Shown one piece after another: positions 25,654-34,213 of a DNA stretch of 64,000 nt (within the stretch, counting starts at the first letter, position 1; each line of letters begins with the position of its first letter). Position numbers and translations under genes: made by a program. Location of the stretch: contig CAYWLR010000005.1 of the NCBI GenBank assembly GCA_964459465.1, positions 62,001 through 126,000 on the forward strand, in the 5' to 3' direction. The DNA comes from CALAMC01 sp964459465 (lineage in GTDB: Bacteria; Zixibacteria; MSB-5A5; GN15; PGXB01). A model generated the notes under the pieces. It saw only the letters and a list, made by a program, of their open reading frames with translations, ran no database searches and had not been told where the DNA came from.

Positions 25654-26164
25654 ATATCCCCTCCGGAGGATTAATGGTTATCTCGTTTTTTTCGAGGTCC
25701 ACTTTCATAATGAATGCGGTCACCATCGGCAACCGGAAAAGGCTTCCCCTATCGTCTTTTATAACCAGCAGGTCGTTGGCCGGGAATTCTTCCACGTCGG
25801 CCACAATGCCGATATCAGCACCCGATTGGTCCACCACCCGGCAGTCGATCAGGTCGAAATAAAAATAACTGCCGTCTTCGGGTGTTCCCAATTCTTCGGA
25901 TTGGATATATATATACCTGTTGGTATAAGTCCCGGCTTCTTCCGGGCTGTTCACTCCTTTTATTCGCACTGCGGTTTTCCCCGCGATGTCATTCACGGCG
26001 GAAAACCTGATTTCGTCGTAATGCCCTTCCGTCTCAATCCAGAATTGCCCGGAAACCACCAGGCGGTCGGGATTGTCAGTCAGGGGCTGTAAGAAGATTT
26101 CTCCGGACACACCGCGCGGGCGGCCGAATCGTCCGACCACGATATAATCCGGTCTTTTTTTCAA
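25631..26164 (-). CDS. rimM: 16S rRNA processing protein RimM
   Basis: 177 aa. N-terminal RimM barrel (YIVVGRFGRPRGVSGEIFLQPLTD) and C-terminal PRC-like barrel (LIDCRVVDQSGADIGIVADVEEF, NDLLVIKD). It assists 30S head assembly with S19. The start is TTG, directly after the in-frame TAG stop of khpA, so no earlier start is possible. The 3' end overlaps trmD. Confidence 0.95.
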   Translation of the reverse strand: MKKRPDYIVVGRFGRPRGVSGEIFLQPLTDNPDRLVVSGQFWIETEGHYDEIRFSAVNDIAGKTAVRIKGVNSPEEAGTYTNRYIYIQSEELGTPEDGSYFYFDLIDCRVVDQSGADIGIVADVEEFPANDLLVIKDDRGSLFRLPMVTAFIMKVDLEKNEITINPPEGIFDSPDEN

Positions 26165-26395
26165 CTATTCCAGAATCTCCAAAACCGCCCGTTTGCCTTT
26201 TTTGGCCGATATGGCCGATATCAGCGTTCGAATCGACTTGGCGGTTTGTCCATGTTTACCGATTACTTTACCCAGGTCCCCGGCCCCGACTCTAAGTTCA
26301 TATACCGTAGTCCTCGCTCCCTGCACTTCGGTCAGATCGACTTCATCCGGGTTGTCAACGAGTGCCTTGACGATGGTTTCGATGAATTCTTTCAC
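26165..26395 (-). CDS. khpA: KH-domain RNA-binding protein KhpA
   Basis: 76 aa, a single KH domain: MKEFIETIVKALVDNPDEV, YELRVGAGDLGKVIGKHGQTAKSI with the GxxG loop (GKHG), and the ISAKKGKRAVLEILE strand. This is the YlqC/KhpA protein usually found between rpsP and rimM; with KhpB it binds many RNAs. The start is GTG at 26395 with AAGGAGAT upstream. Confidence 0.92.
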   Translation of the reverse strand: MKEFIETIVKALVDNPDEVDLTEVQGARTTVYELRVGAGDLGKVIGKHGQTAKSIRTLISAISAKKGKRAVLEILE

Positions 26396-26468
26396 TGCTA
26401 TCTCCTTTTGAATCAGAAGAAGTTACTGGTCCTGGTTTTTCTATTCGCGTTCGAATTCGTTTTCTTTT

Positions 26469-26867
26469 TTAACCTTCGGCTTTGGTTTCGGAAGCCGAAG
26501 CATCGGCTTTGACCTCTTCAACCTGCGCCGCCTTGGTTTTCTTGCGGCGTTTCTTGCGTTCGGTAATGTTTTCCTTGATGACGATGGCGGAAACATCCTC
26601 GCCCTTTTTGGCCTTCAGGTATTTTTCATAAAATCCGACCTGGGCCAGAAGAGACCGGACCGTTTCGGACGGAAGGGCCCCCTGGTCAAGCCAGTAGGTC
26701 ATTCTCTCTTCATTGATTTTAACCAGCGCCGGTTTCACAATCGGATTGTAATAGCCCAAAGTTTCCACAAACCTTCCGTCGCGAGCGAATCTGGAATCGG
26801 CGGAAACGAAACGATAACTCGGTCTCTTTTTCGTTCCCATCCGTTTGAGTCTGATGACAGTCGCCAA
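26469..26867 (-). CDS. rpsP: 30S ribosomal protein S16
   Basis: 132 aa, compared with about 80-90 for typical S16. The core is clear (VIRLKRMGTKKRPSYRFVSADSR, FVETLGYYNPI, WLDQGALPSETVRSLL). A roughly 45-residue Lys- then Glu/Ala-rich tail follows (KERKKRRKKTKAAQVEEVK), perhaps an rRNA-binding extension. The start is TTG at 26867 with AAAGGAG eight bases upstream. Confidence 0.96.
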   Translation of the reverse strand: MATVIRLKRMGTKKRPSYRFVSADSRFARDGRFVETLGYYNPIVKPALVKINEERMTYWLDQGALPSETVRSLLAQVGFYEKYLKAKKGEDVSAIVIKENITERKKRRKKTKAAQVEEVKADASASETKAEG

Positions 26868-26894
26868 ATTAGTTCTCCTTTGATTGCACAGGTA

Positions 26895-28223
26895 TTACAT
26901 CTGAAAAGGTAACGACCCCTTCGGCATACCCTTTATTTTGAATTTACCCATATTCTTCATCATTTTTTTCATAGCCAAAAACTGCTTGAGAAGATTGTTG
27001 ACATCCTGCACCGAATTGCCCGACCCCAGCGCGATTCTTTTTTTGCGGCTGCCGTCGATCAACTGCGGGTTCTGGCGTTCATACGGTGTCATCGATTGTA
27101 TCATGGCTTCGACCCGGAGGAGGTTACGCTCGTCGATATGGACCCCCTTGAGGGCTTTGCCGACACCGGGAATCATTCCCAGAATGGATTCGAGCGGTCC
27201 CATTTTTTTAAGTTGTTGCATCTGGTTCTGAAAATCTTCGAGCGTAAAGGTGTTCTTTTTTATTTTTTCGGCCAGCTCGACGGCCTTTTCTTCGTCAACG
27301 GCATCCTGCGCTTTTTCCACGAGGGTGACGATGTCGCCCATACCCAGAATTCGCGAGGCCATGCGGTCGGGGTGGAATAATTCCAGGTCGGATAGCTTTT
27401 CGCCGATAGAGGCCAGTTTGATAGGACAACCGGTGACGGCGCGGATCGATATGGCCGCCCCGCCCCGGGCATCGCCGTCGAGTTTGGTCAAGGCCACGCC
27501 GGTAAGGTTTAATCTTTTGTGGAATTGTTCGGCCAGCGTGACGGCGTCCTGTCCGGTCATGGAATCGGCCACCAAAAGCATTTCATCGGGGGTGACTTTT
27601 TCTTTTATCCGCTCCAGCTCGACCATGAGTTCTTCGTCGATGTGCAGTCGTCCGGCGGTATCCAGAATCACGAGGTCGACGAAATTTTTCTCGGCGTGCT
27701 TTTTGGCTTCCAGGCAGATTTCGGGAGGTTTTTGACCGTCGATTGAAAACACTTCGACGTCGATCGAATCGCCCAAAACCATTAACTGCTTGACGGCCGC
27801 CGGTCGATATATATCAGCCGCCACCAGAAGCGGTTTTTTCTTTTTGCGTTTGGCGTCGAGGGCAAGTTTACCGGCCAGCGTCGTCTTGCCCGAACCCTGC
27901 AGGCCGCAGAGCATGTACACAGTCGGCGACTTATCGATCGCGACCAGCGGTTCGGCTTTGTGGCCTAAAAGAGCCACCAGTTCATCGTGCACGATCTTGA
28001 CGATCTGCTGGCCCGGTTCTATCGACTTGAGGACTCTTTCGCCAATGGCCGATGATTCCACCTGCGCGATGAAATCTTTGACGACTTTGTAATTGACATC
28101 GGCTTCGAGAAGCGCCCGGCGCACCTCGCGTAGAGAATCACGGATGTTCTTCTCCGTCAGCTTCCCGGCGCCGCGAAGCTTTTTGAATATTCCGTCGAAT
28201 CTGTCAACTAATTCACCAAACAT
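26895..28223 (-). CDS. ffh: Signal recognition particle GTPase Ffh
   Basis: 442 aa from ATG 28223. N domain (FGELVDRFDGIFKKLRGAGKLTEKNI), then the G domain with GLQGSGKTTLAGKLA, DTAGRLHIDEELM, TKLDGDARGG and SIGEKLSDLE. The M domain ends MTPYERQNPQLIDGSRKKRIALGSG. It binds 4.5S RNA and signal peptides and hands ribosomes to FtsY. First gene of the rpsP-rplS operon; a candidate promoter lies 48-75 bases before the start codon. Confidence 0.97.
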   Translation of the reverse strand: MFGELVDRFDGIFKKLRGAGKLTEKNIRDSLREVRRALLEADVNYKVVKDFIAQVESSAIGERVLKSIEPGQQIVKIVHDELVALLGHKAEPLVAIDKSPTVYMLCGLQGSGKTTLAGKLALDAKRKKKKPLLVAADIYRPAAVKQLMVLGDSIDVEVFSIDGQKPPEICLEAKKHAEKNFVDLVILDTAGRLHIDEELMVELERIKEKVTPDEMLLVADSMTGQDAVTLAEQFHKRLNLTGVALTKLDGDARGGAAISIRAVTGCPIKLASIGEKLSDLELFHPDRMASRILGMGDIVTLVEKAQDAVDEEKAVELAEKIKKNTFTLEDFQNQMQQLKKMGPLESILGMIPGVGKALKGVHIDERNLLRVEAMIQSMTPYERQNPQLIDGSRKKRIALGSGNSVQDVNNLLKQFLAMKKMMKNMGKFKIKGMPKGSLPFQM

Positions 28224-28270
28224 AATTAAAACCGCTCCGCAGGGCATAGCTCACCCCGTTGGAGCTTAGA

Positions 28271-28298
28271 AATATAAAAAAACGTCCCGAAATGGCAA
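28271..28298 (-). promoter_or_regulatory. Candidate promoter for the ffh operon
   Basis: On the minus strand TTGCCA, 16 bases, then TATATT, in the 83-base gap between rpe and ffh. Confidence 0.4.
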
Positions 28299-28306
28299 GG
28301 GAATTT

Positions 28307-29014
28307 CTATGCTTTTATTTGACGGACAAAGGCGGCCCGGTCGTGCGCCCGGTAAAAGGATGACCCGCTAACCAGAATATCCGCCCCGGCTTTCGCCAGT
28401 CGGGGGGCATTCGACAAATCAACTCCGCCATCGATCATAATCTCGAAATGCAGGCCGTTTTCATACCGGAAACGGCTGCATATATCCAGCCGGTCATAGA
28501 CTTCGGGCATAAAAGCTTGCCCGGCAAAACCGGGATTGACGGCCATTAACAGCAAAAGATCAATTTTCCCCAAAAAAGGAATAACAAGCCTTATTTCGGT
28601 CGGCGGATTGATCACCAGACCGGCTTTGACGCCGGCGTTTTGCAGGTATTCGATATTATCGATTATGCGAGTGGTATCGGGTCGGTCATCGGCAACATAG
28701 ACCCAGCGACCCGCTCCCAGATCATGGCGGGGGCAGCCCAGTTCCAGATGAAAGCTGATATATTCGATGCCGATAGCGATAAATTCGTCGAAATAGTTTT
28801 CCGGGTCGGTCGTCATAAAATGGGCATCATGGGGCAGTGAACACATTGATTTTGACATTCGGGACAGGGCGGCTCCGAAGGAGATATTGGGGACGAAATG
28901 GCCGTCCATGATATCCAGATGAATCATATCGGCCCCGGCTTTTTCGGTATTTTTTATTTCTTCACCGAGCCGGGCGAAATCCGCCGCCAATATGGAGGGC
29001 GCCAGTTTTACCAT
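28307..29014 (-). CDS. rpe: Ribulose-phosphate 3-epimerase
   Basis: 235 aa TIM barrel interconverting ribulose-5-P and xylulose-5-P. Metal and catalytic residues are present: APSILAADFARL, HLDIMDGHFVPN, the His in DAHFMTTDP, VNPGFAGQ, and the final Asp in MIDGGVDLSNA. An insertion of roughly 10-15 residues (ELGCPRHDLGAGRWVYVADD) follows the FHLE strand, where most enzymes have a short loop. It lies three bases after the PASTA gene. Confidence 0.9.
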   Translation of the reverse strand: MVKLAPSILAADFARLGEEIKNTEKAGADMIHLDIMDGHFVPNISFGAALSRMSKSMCSLPHDAHFMTTDPENYFDEFIAIGIEYISFHLELGCPRHDLGAGRWVYVADDRPDTTRIIDNIEYLQNAGVKAGLVINPPTEIRLVIPFLGKIDLLLLMAVNPGFAGQAFMPEVYDRLDICSRFRYENGLHFEIMIDGGVDLSNAPRLAKAGADILVSGSSFYRAHDRAAFVRQIKA

Positions 29015-29017
29015 AAT

Positions 29018-29815
29018 TCACTCCGTGGTGGAGACGATCAGGTCGATTTCTTCTCCGACTTCCAGTTCCGTGGCTTGTTCGGCCGATTGTTCCAGCACGG
29101 TCCCGGGAAGATAGTTTTCGTTGCGAATATGCGTTACCAGACCAATTTTCAGTCCCAGTTTTTTCAATGTGTTTTCGGCTTCGCTGTAATTTTGCCCGAC
29201 CAGCTGGGGCATGAAGACAATACCGGATAATCGTCCGCGATTAACCATCAGGTTAACCCGCGAACCATGTGGGATTTCCGCACCCGAAACCGGATAAGAA
29301 AAAACCACCACCCGCTCCGGCAGGCTGTCGGAAAAGGTCCAAGCGATATCGCCCAGTTCCAGCCCGGCCGCCTCGATATTGAGTTTGGCCTGGCGGACGG
29401 AAAATCCGGCCAGGGGCGGGATTTGCACCATCTTTTGGCCGCTCGATTTGACAACCTTGATGGTTCGACCCGATTTAACCTTGGTTTGGGGTGCTGGATA
29501 TTGTGACAGGATGGTTCCTTCGGGTTTATCGGGATGATATTCTTCCGACGAAACCTCCATTTTCAGACCGAGTCGCTCCAGAAGGTATTCGGCGTCTTTA
29601 TAAGCATAGCCGGAAACATCGGGCAATTCGAACTCGGAGCCATGCCGGGTGATAATGGGCATGACGATATTGTCCATGACAAGATAAATGGCGACGATTA
29701 TTAAAAGCGGTCCCAGAGTATAATACAGTACCTTACGAGGCAGGGTCTTATCGGTCAGAATGCGGGTTTTGAACGCGGCAAAACGCGACTTTTTTTCTGA
29801 TTGCTCCATAGTCAT
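29018..29815 (-). CDS. PASTA-domain membrane protein (no kinase)
   Basis: 265 aa: basic cytoplasmic tail (about 30 residues), one transmembrane helix (VLYYTLGPLLIIVAIYLVMD) and three PASTA domains outside. The domains begin at FELPDVSGYAYKDAEYLLER, MVQIPPLAGFSVRQAKLNIE and IVFMPQLVGQNYSEAENTLK. PASTA domains bind peptidoglycan fragments in Ser/Thr kinases such as PknB/PrkC and in PBP2x. No kinase or transpeptidase domain is attached here. The gene lies between rsmB and rpe, where Firmicutes carry the PASTA kinase prkC. A wall-sensing or anchoring role is inference. Confidence 0.85.
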   Translation of the reverse strand: MTMEQSEKKSRFAAFKTRILTDKTLPRKVLYYTLGPLLIIVAIYLVMDNIVMPIITRHGSEFELPDVSGYAYKDAEYLLERLGLKMEVSSEEYHPDKPEGTILSQYPAPQTKVKSGRTIKVVKSSGQKMVQIPPLAGFSVRQAKLNIEAAGLELGDIAWTFSDSLPERVVVFSYPVSGAEIPHGSRVNLMVNRGRLSGIVFMPQLVGQNYSEAENTLKKLGLKIGLVTHIRNENYLPGTVLEQSAEQATELEVGEEIDLIVSTTE

Positions 29816-29859
29816 CAGACTATTTTACAACCTTGAAAACGAAAGGGCACTATTTATTT

Positions 29860-31215
29860 TCACAGATTTTTGGTTTTTTTGAGTCGAGCGGCAAAGGAGC
29901 CGGACATGAATTCGACATCGGGATAGGTTTTGATGAAGCCGCGCTCGGAAACGATATCATCGCCGAAATATTTGCCGGCCGATTCGAGCACGAAGTCTTT
30001 GCGGCGCAGCAGGAATTCCTCGACCACTTCGTCGTTTTCCTTACGCAGAACGGTACACGTGGAATAAACAAGGATACCACCGGGCCGGACCAGTTTGGCC
30101 GCCTTGTCGATCATCATGCTTTGAACCTTATGCAGTTGCTCGACGTCGTCGGGGGTTTTAATCCAGCGCAGGTCACTGTGTTTCCCGGCGTTACCCCAGC
30201 CGGTGCAGGGAGCATCGAGAATAACCCGGTCGAACGGTTCGGCGGTAAATTCCAGATTGTCGGCGTGAACGGGGCTGACGATTTTAATGCCCATTATCTT
30301 GCAGTTTTCGGCCAGCATTTTCAAGCGAGGCCGGGATCGGTCCACCGCCGCGACCAGTCCCTGGTTGCGCATGCGGACCGCGGCGTAACTGGCTTTGCCT
30401 CCCGGAGCGGCGGCCAGATCGAGAACGCGCATTCCGGGTTTAGGGTTTAAAAGACGGATCGGCAGAGCGGCCGATTCATCCTGTATATAAATTTTACCCT
30501 CGGTGACCATCTGGTCAAACACATCATGAGACTGCCGGGTGCAGAAAAATTCATGCAAATAGCGACCCGGCCGAAAATCTATATTCTGCTCTTTGAGAAT
30601 TTCGGCGATTTGTTCCGGTTTGGCTTTGATATAATTTGCCCGAAAAGATAAATAGGGTGGGTTGTTCATTTCGGCCAGAAGTTTTTCGGTCGCCTCGTAT
30701 TTAAATTCGGTCAGGCAGTACTCGACAAACCAGTCGGGGTAAGAATAATAATCGGACAGGTGCTGGACGGGATTTTCGCGGGGGTCAATAAAGACGCGGC
30801 GCTGGGGGTTGCGGATAGCCGAACGAAGCACGGCATTGACCAGACGCGCCCGTGCGGCATCGACAAAGTGACGGGCCAGGTTGACCGATTCGGACACGAT
30901 CGCCGCTTCGGGAATACGGTCGGTGAAAAACAGCTGGAAAAAGCCCAGCCTTAATATGGCCTGAAGACGAATCGGCAGTTTTTCCGATGGCCGGCTCAAA
31001 TAAAAGCGGATATCATGATCCAGCCGTCTTTTGAGCTTGATGGAACCGTGGACCAGCTGACGCAAAAATCGTATATCGCGGGCGTCGAAATTGTGACGAT
31101 AGATAAAGTCGATAATAATCTCGTCGGCATTACGGCGCAATTTTTCGGCTTCGCATAGAATGTCCATCGCGGCGCCGCGAACCGGGTCAAATTTATTTTG
31201 TTTTGTTTCGGTCAT
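29860..31215 (-). CDS. rsmB: 16S rRNA m5C967 methyltransferase
   Basis: 451 aa. The N-terminal NusB-like RNA-binding domain spans residues about 10-140 (RGAAMDILCEAEKLRRNADE, AILRLGFFQLFFTDRIPEAA). The C-terminal SAM domain has MRVLDLAAAPGGKASYAA, motif IV DAPCTGWGNAGKHSDLRW and motif VI YSTCTVLRKENDEV. The two catalytic cysteines (in APCTG and STCTV) are both present. Starts two bases after the radical SAM gene. Confidence 0.93.
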   Translation of the reverse strand: MTETKQNKFDPVRGAAMDILCEAEKLRRNADEIIIDFIYRHNFDARDIRFLRQLVHGSIKLKRRLDHDIRFYLSRPSEKLPIRLQAILRLGFFQLFFTDRIPEAAIVSESVNLARHFVDAARARLVNAVLRSAIRNPQRRVFIDPRENPVQHLSDYYSYPDWFVEYCLTEFKYEATEKLLAEMNNPPYLSFRANYIKAKPEQIAEILKEQNIDFRPGRYLHEFFCTRQSHDVFDQMVTEGKIYIQDESAALPIRLLNPKPGMRVLDLAAAPGGKASYAAVRMRNQGLVAAVDRSRPRLKMLAENCKIMGIKIVSPVHADNLEFTAEPFDRVILDAPCTGWGNAGKHSDLRWIKTPDDVEQLHKVQSMMIDKAAKLVRPGGILVYSTCTVLRKENDEVVEEFLLRRKDFVLESAGKYFGDDIVSERGFIKTYPDVEFMSGSFAARLKKTKNL

Positions 31216-31217
31216 CG

Positions 31218-33740
31218 TTAAAATTCCATCGGATCCCGGCGGACCCCGTTTTGGTCTTCGTGCAACAGCGCCCGTCGATGGACAAAGAGCGCCGACGCCC
31301 CCACGGCGTCTTTAAGACCGGCCGCCAGAATAACTTCGTTGGGGCGAGCGTATCCCCCGGTTCCGATACCCAGGGTCATGGTAATCACCCCCTTGCCGGG
31401 GTTGTTATTATTTTCGTCAGAATAGGTCAGTTCATAAATGGCCGGGCGGATATCAACGACGGCGATGCCGTCCTTTTTCTCCCGTTTGATTTCGATTTTG
31501 TCGCGTCCAGATAACTCATCGAGAAGGGATTGCGTATTATCCTGCCGCTCGATTTCGACATCGTAAACGGCCCGATTGATGCGGCTGTTCAAAGAAACCT
31601 TGTCGTTGAACAGTACCCGTGCCGAAGCGACATAGAAACCTTCGGGAAGGTCTTTATTAAGGCGCGCGACAATATCAGCCCGAAACGGGCTTTCCAAAGT
31701 CATGTCGAAATATTCGGCCTCGGAACTGCAGCCCAGCGACAGCGACGGCCCGAATGACAATTTCATGTGCGGATGAAAGCCCAGAGAATATGCCACCGGG
31801 ATCGAGGCCCGCCGGATAGCCCGCTCGATAGTACGGATATTATCCAGATGCGATAAAAACCGGGTCAGGCCCCGACGGCCCCACTTGATGCGGACGAAAT
31901 TCTTGGTCGGAGCCACCGCGGAGACTTTGACCACTTTTTTAGTTGAACGTCCGAAAGCAGTATTATCATCAACCATGCTGTTGCCCGGTTCGCTTTTAAT
32001 TTTCGGTGCGTGTGGATCTTTGAGTATTTCCGACGACAATCCTCTTTGCTTTTTAAGATGTTCATTCGAAACGGCCAGTTCGATATGCTCCCAGGGCAGA
32101 TTTTCCGAAAACGAGCGTTCCCGCAGAAGGCTGTAGGGATCGATGCCGCAGGTTTGGAAAGCCTTCATCCATAAATCGAAATTGAAATTTTCCGACCAAC
32201 CATCGAAGCGTGCACCGGCTTTAAAAGCGGCTTCAATAACATCGGCCATGCTTCTATCGGACCGCCCGATGATGCCTTCCATAAAGGCCAGTCGATTATC
32301 ATGCTCCTTGAAATTGACAAAGCTGTTTCTGACCGACCTTTTAATGTGTTCAATTTTGCGGGCGATTTCCTCCGGGTGCGGCTGGGCGTCCCATTGCAGG
32401 GGCGTATGCGGTTTGGGCGAAAACGGCGAGAGGGTGACGTTAATGATTCTTCGGCCTTTGTAGTTAGCGGCGATGCGGCAGATTTTGTGTATCATGTCGA
32501 CAATCCCGTCGATATCTTCGTCGCTTTCGGTCGGCAGGCCGACCATAAAGTACAGCTTGACCAGATTCCAGTCGTTACGAAAAGCCAGTTCGATAGTATC
32601 GTACAATGCCCGATCGGTTATATTTTTGCGGATGAAGGCGCGCAGTCGTTCGGTTCCGGCTTCGGGGGCGAACGTCAGCCCCGTTTTTCGTGATGTTTTG
32701 GCGGCGGCGGCCAGTTCCTGCGTGAAAGTTCCGGGGCGCATCGACGGCAGCGCCAAGGCGACCCGTTTGCCCTGAAGTTCCCGCGACAGCTTGAGTGTCA
32801 ACGTTTCTATTTCGGGATAATCGCCCGACGACAACGACAGAAGCGAGACTTCATCGAAGCCCGTCTTGCGCAGTCCGGTATTGACCTGACTGATAATATC
32901 ATAGGCCGGGCGGACGCGTACCGGACGATACACGGCGCAGGCCTGACAGAAGCGGCAGTTCCAGGGACACCCGCGCATGATTTCCACGGTCAGACGACTG
33001 TGCACGGTCTCGATAAACGGTACGATCGGAAGGTCGGGATAAATCCGTCGTTCCAGATTCGGGATTTTATTGTTTTTTATGACGGCCGGGATATCATCGT
33101 GCACGGGTTTCTTCGTAATCGGGTCATAAAAGGCCGGGACATAAACGGACGCGACTTCGCGGGCCAGACGGCGAAGTTTTTCCGGCCGGGTGAGATTTTT
33201 CGATTCATGGACTATTTCGCAGATGCGAATGATATTGTCCTCGGCGTCACCGATATAAAATAAATCGATAAACTCGGCCGACGGTTCGGGGTTGTTTACG
33301 ACCGGTCCTCCGGCGATAATCAGGGGATGATGGTGGCCGCGGTCTCTGGAGCGCAAGGGGATGCCGGCCAGGTCGAGAATATTCAACAGATTGGTATAAA
33401 CCATCTCATAGGCCAGAGTGAACCCGACAATATCGAATTCGGCGAGAGGTCGGTGTGATTCCAGCGTGAAGGCCGCAATGCGCTCGCGGCGCATGACGGC
33501 TTCGGCATCGGTATCATACGCGAAAAAGCGCTCGCACAAAAAGCGATCGTCTCCGTTAATCAGATGATACAGAATCTGGGTGCCCAGATACGACATCCCT
33601 ATTTCATACTTGTCGGGATAACCTAGGGCGAATTTAAGACGGCCTTCGTGGGATTTGATAATCTGCCCCAGCTCACCGCCGGTGTACTGCCCCGGTTTGA
33701 TTACGAAGGGGAAGAATTTTTCTTCGAGAACGTGCTGCAT
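31218..33740 (-). CDS. Radical SAM protein fused to DUF2344
   Basis: 840 aa. The N-terminal B12-binding-like region (ILYHLINGDDRFLCERFFAY, FDIVGFTLAYEMVYTNLLNILD) is followed by the radical SAM core with CPWNCRFCQACAVYRPVRVR (CxxxCxxC cluster ligands) near residue 260. The C-terminal 220 residues match the radical SAM-linked DUF2344 family (RIKWGRRGLTRFLSHLDNIRTIERA). This is the well-known TIGR03960-type fusion, also seen beside rng/rplU in other bacteria. Its substrate is unknown. It heads the operon radical SAM-rsmB-PASTA-rpe, which hints at an RNA-related role. Confidence 0.9.
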   Translation of the reverse strand: MQHVLEEKFFPFVIKPGQYTGGELGQIIKSHEGRLKFALGYPDKYEIGMSYLGTQILYHLINGDDRFLCERFFAYDTDAEAVMRRERIAAFTLESHRPLAEFDIVGFTLAYEMVYTNLLNILDLAGIPLRSRDRGHHHPLIIAGGPVVNNPEPSAEFIDLFYIGDAEDNIIRICEIVHESKNLTRPEKLRRLAREVASVYVPAFYDPITKKPVHDDIPAVIKNNKIPNLERRIYPDLPIVPFIETVHSRLTVEIMRGCPWNCRFCQACAVYRPVRVRPAYDIISQVNTGLRKTGFDEVSLLSLSSGDYPEIETLTLKLSRELQGKRVALALPSMRPGTFTQELAAAAKTSRKTGLTFAPEAGTERLRAFIRKNITDRALYDTIELAFRNDWNLVKLYFMVGLPTESDEDIDGIVDMIHKICRIAANYKGRRIINVTLSPFSPKPHTPLQWDAQPHPEEIARKIEHIKRSVRNSFVNFKEHDNRLAFMEGIIGRSDRSMADVIEAAFKAGARFDGWSENFNFDLWMKAFQTCGIDPYSLLRERSFSENLPWEHIELAVSNEHLKKQRGLSSEILKDPHAPKIKSEPGNSMVDDNTAFGRSTKKVVKVSAVAPTKNFVRIKWGRRGLTRFLSHLDNIRTIERAIRRASIPVAYSLGFHPHMKLSFGPSLSLGCSSEAEYFDMTLESPFRADIVARLNKDLPEGFYVASARVLFNDKVSLNSRINRAVYDVEIERQDNTQSLLDELSGRDKIEIKREKKDGIAVVDIRPAIYELTYSDENNNNPGKGVITMTLGIGTGGYARPNEVILAAGLKDAVGASALFVHRRALLHEDQNGVRRDPMEF

Positions 33741-33762
33741 ATTCCAATTATAACATTAAAAA

Positions 33763-33785
33763 ATCCCGCCCCTGACAGGCGGGAT
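33763..33785 (-). terminator. Terminator after the zinc-ribbon gene
   Basis: ATCCCGCC/GGCGGGAT arms around CCTGACA. On the minus strand TTTTTTA follows. It separates the DUF4388 operon from the radical SAM operon downstream. Confidence 0.82.
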
Positions 33786-33810
33786 AAATTTCGTGCTCTT
33801 TTCAGTCAAA

Positions 33811-33996
33811 TTAGCCGAAGAGCTCTTTGCGATTGCATTCGCAAACACCGACGTTGTTGGTGCGATAACGCCAGCCGGAAGAAGAACGTTCGGCTTTGAC
33901 GTATTTAATAAAAGCGATTTCGCTTTTGCAAATGGGGCAGGTCATGGTGTGCTTTTTCTTCGACGCCTTATCCGCAAAACTCTGTTTCTTGGCCAT
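33811..33996 (-). CDS. Small zinc-ribbon protein, unknown function
   Basis: 61 aa, very basic. It shows CPIC near residue 20 and CEC near residue 53, so one structural zinc site is plausible. The central KYVKAERSSSGWRYRTNNVGV recalls the middle of short proteins such as DUF4295 and ribosome-associated small basic proteins, but that is only a faint resemblance. It is last in the DUF4388 operon, 13 bases after the 67-aa gene, and is followed by a strong terminator. Confidence 0.6.
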   Translation of the reverse strand: MAKKQSFADKASKKKHTMTCPICKSEIAFIKYVKAERSSSGWRYRTNNVGVCECNRKELFG

Positions 33997-34009
33997 TTAA
34001 AATAAACCT

Positions 34010-34213
34010 CTAACTTTCTTTGACCATTTCCAGTTCGCGCAATTCATCTTTAACAGCCAGCAACATTTCTGTGGCCTCGGATAATATACGCAAATCGGCG
34101 TTCTTGGCAACCAAATTTTGCGCTATCTTGAAATAACTCGACGCCGTCGCATAGTCGCGATTCTGGAGCGCCACCAGAGCCTTGAAACAGGCTTTTTCGC
34201 TGTCAGGCGTCAT
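34010..34213 (-). CDS. Small helical (TPR-like) protein
   Basis: 67 aa, all helical by composition. The segment ACFKALVALQNRDYATASSYFKIAQNLVAKNADL resembles one TPR unit. The start (ATG 34213) overlaps the 214-aa gene by 11 bases, which suggests coupled translation. No named family recognised. Confidence 0.55.
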   Translation of the reverse strand: MTPDSEKACFKALVALQNRDYATASSYFKIAQNLVAKNADLRILSEATEMLLAVKDELRELEMVKES

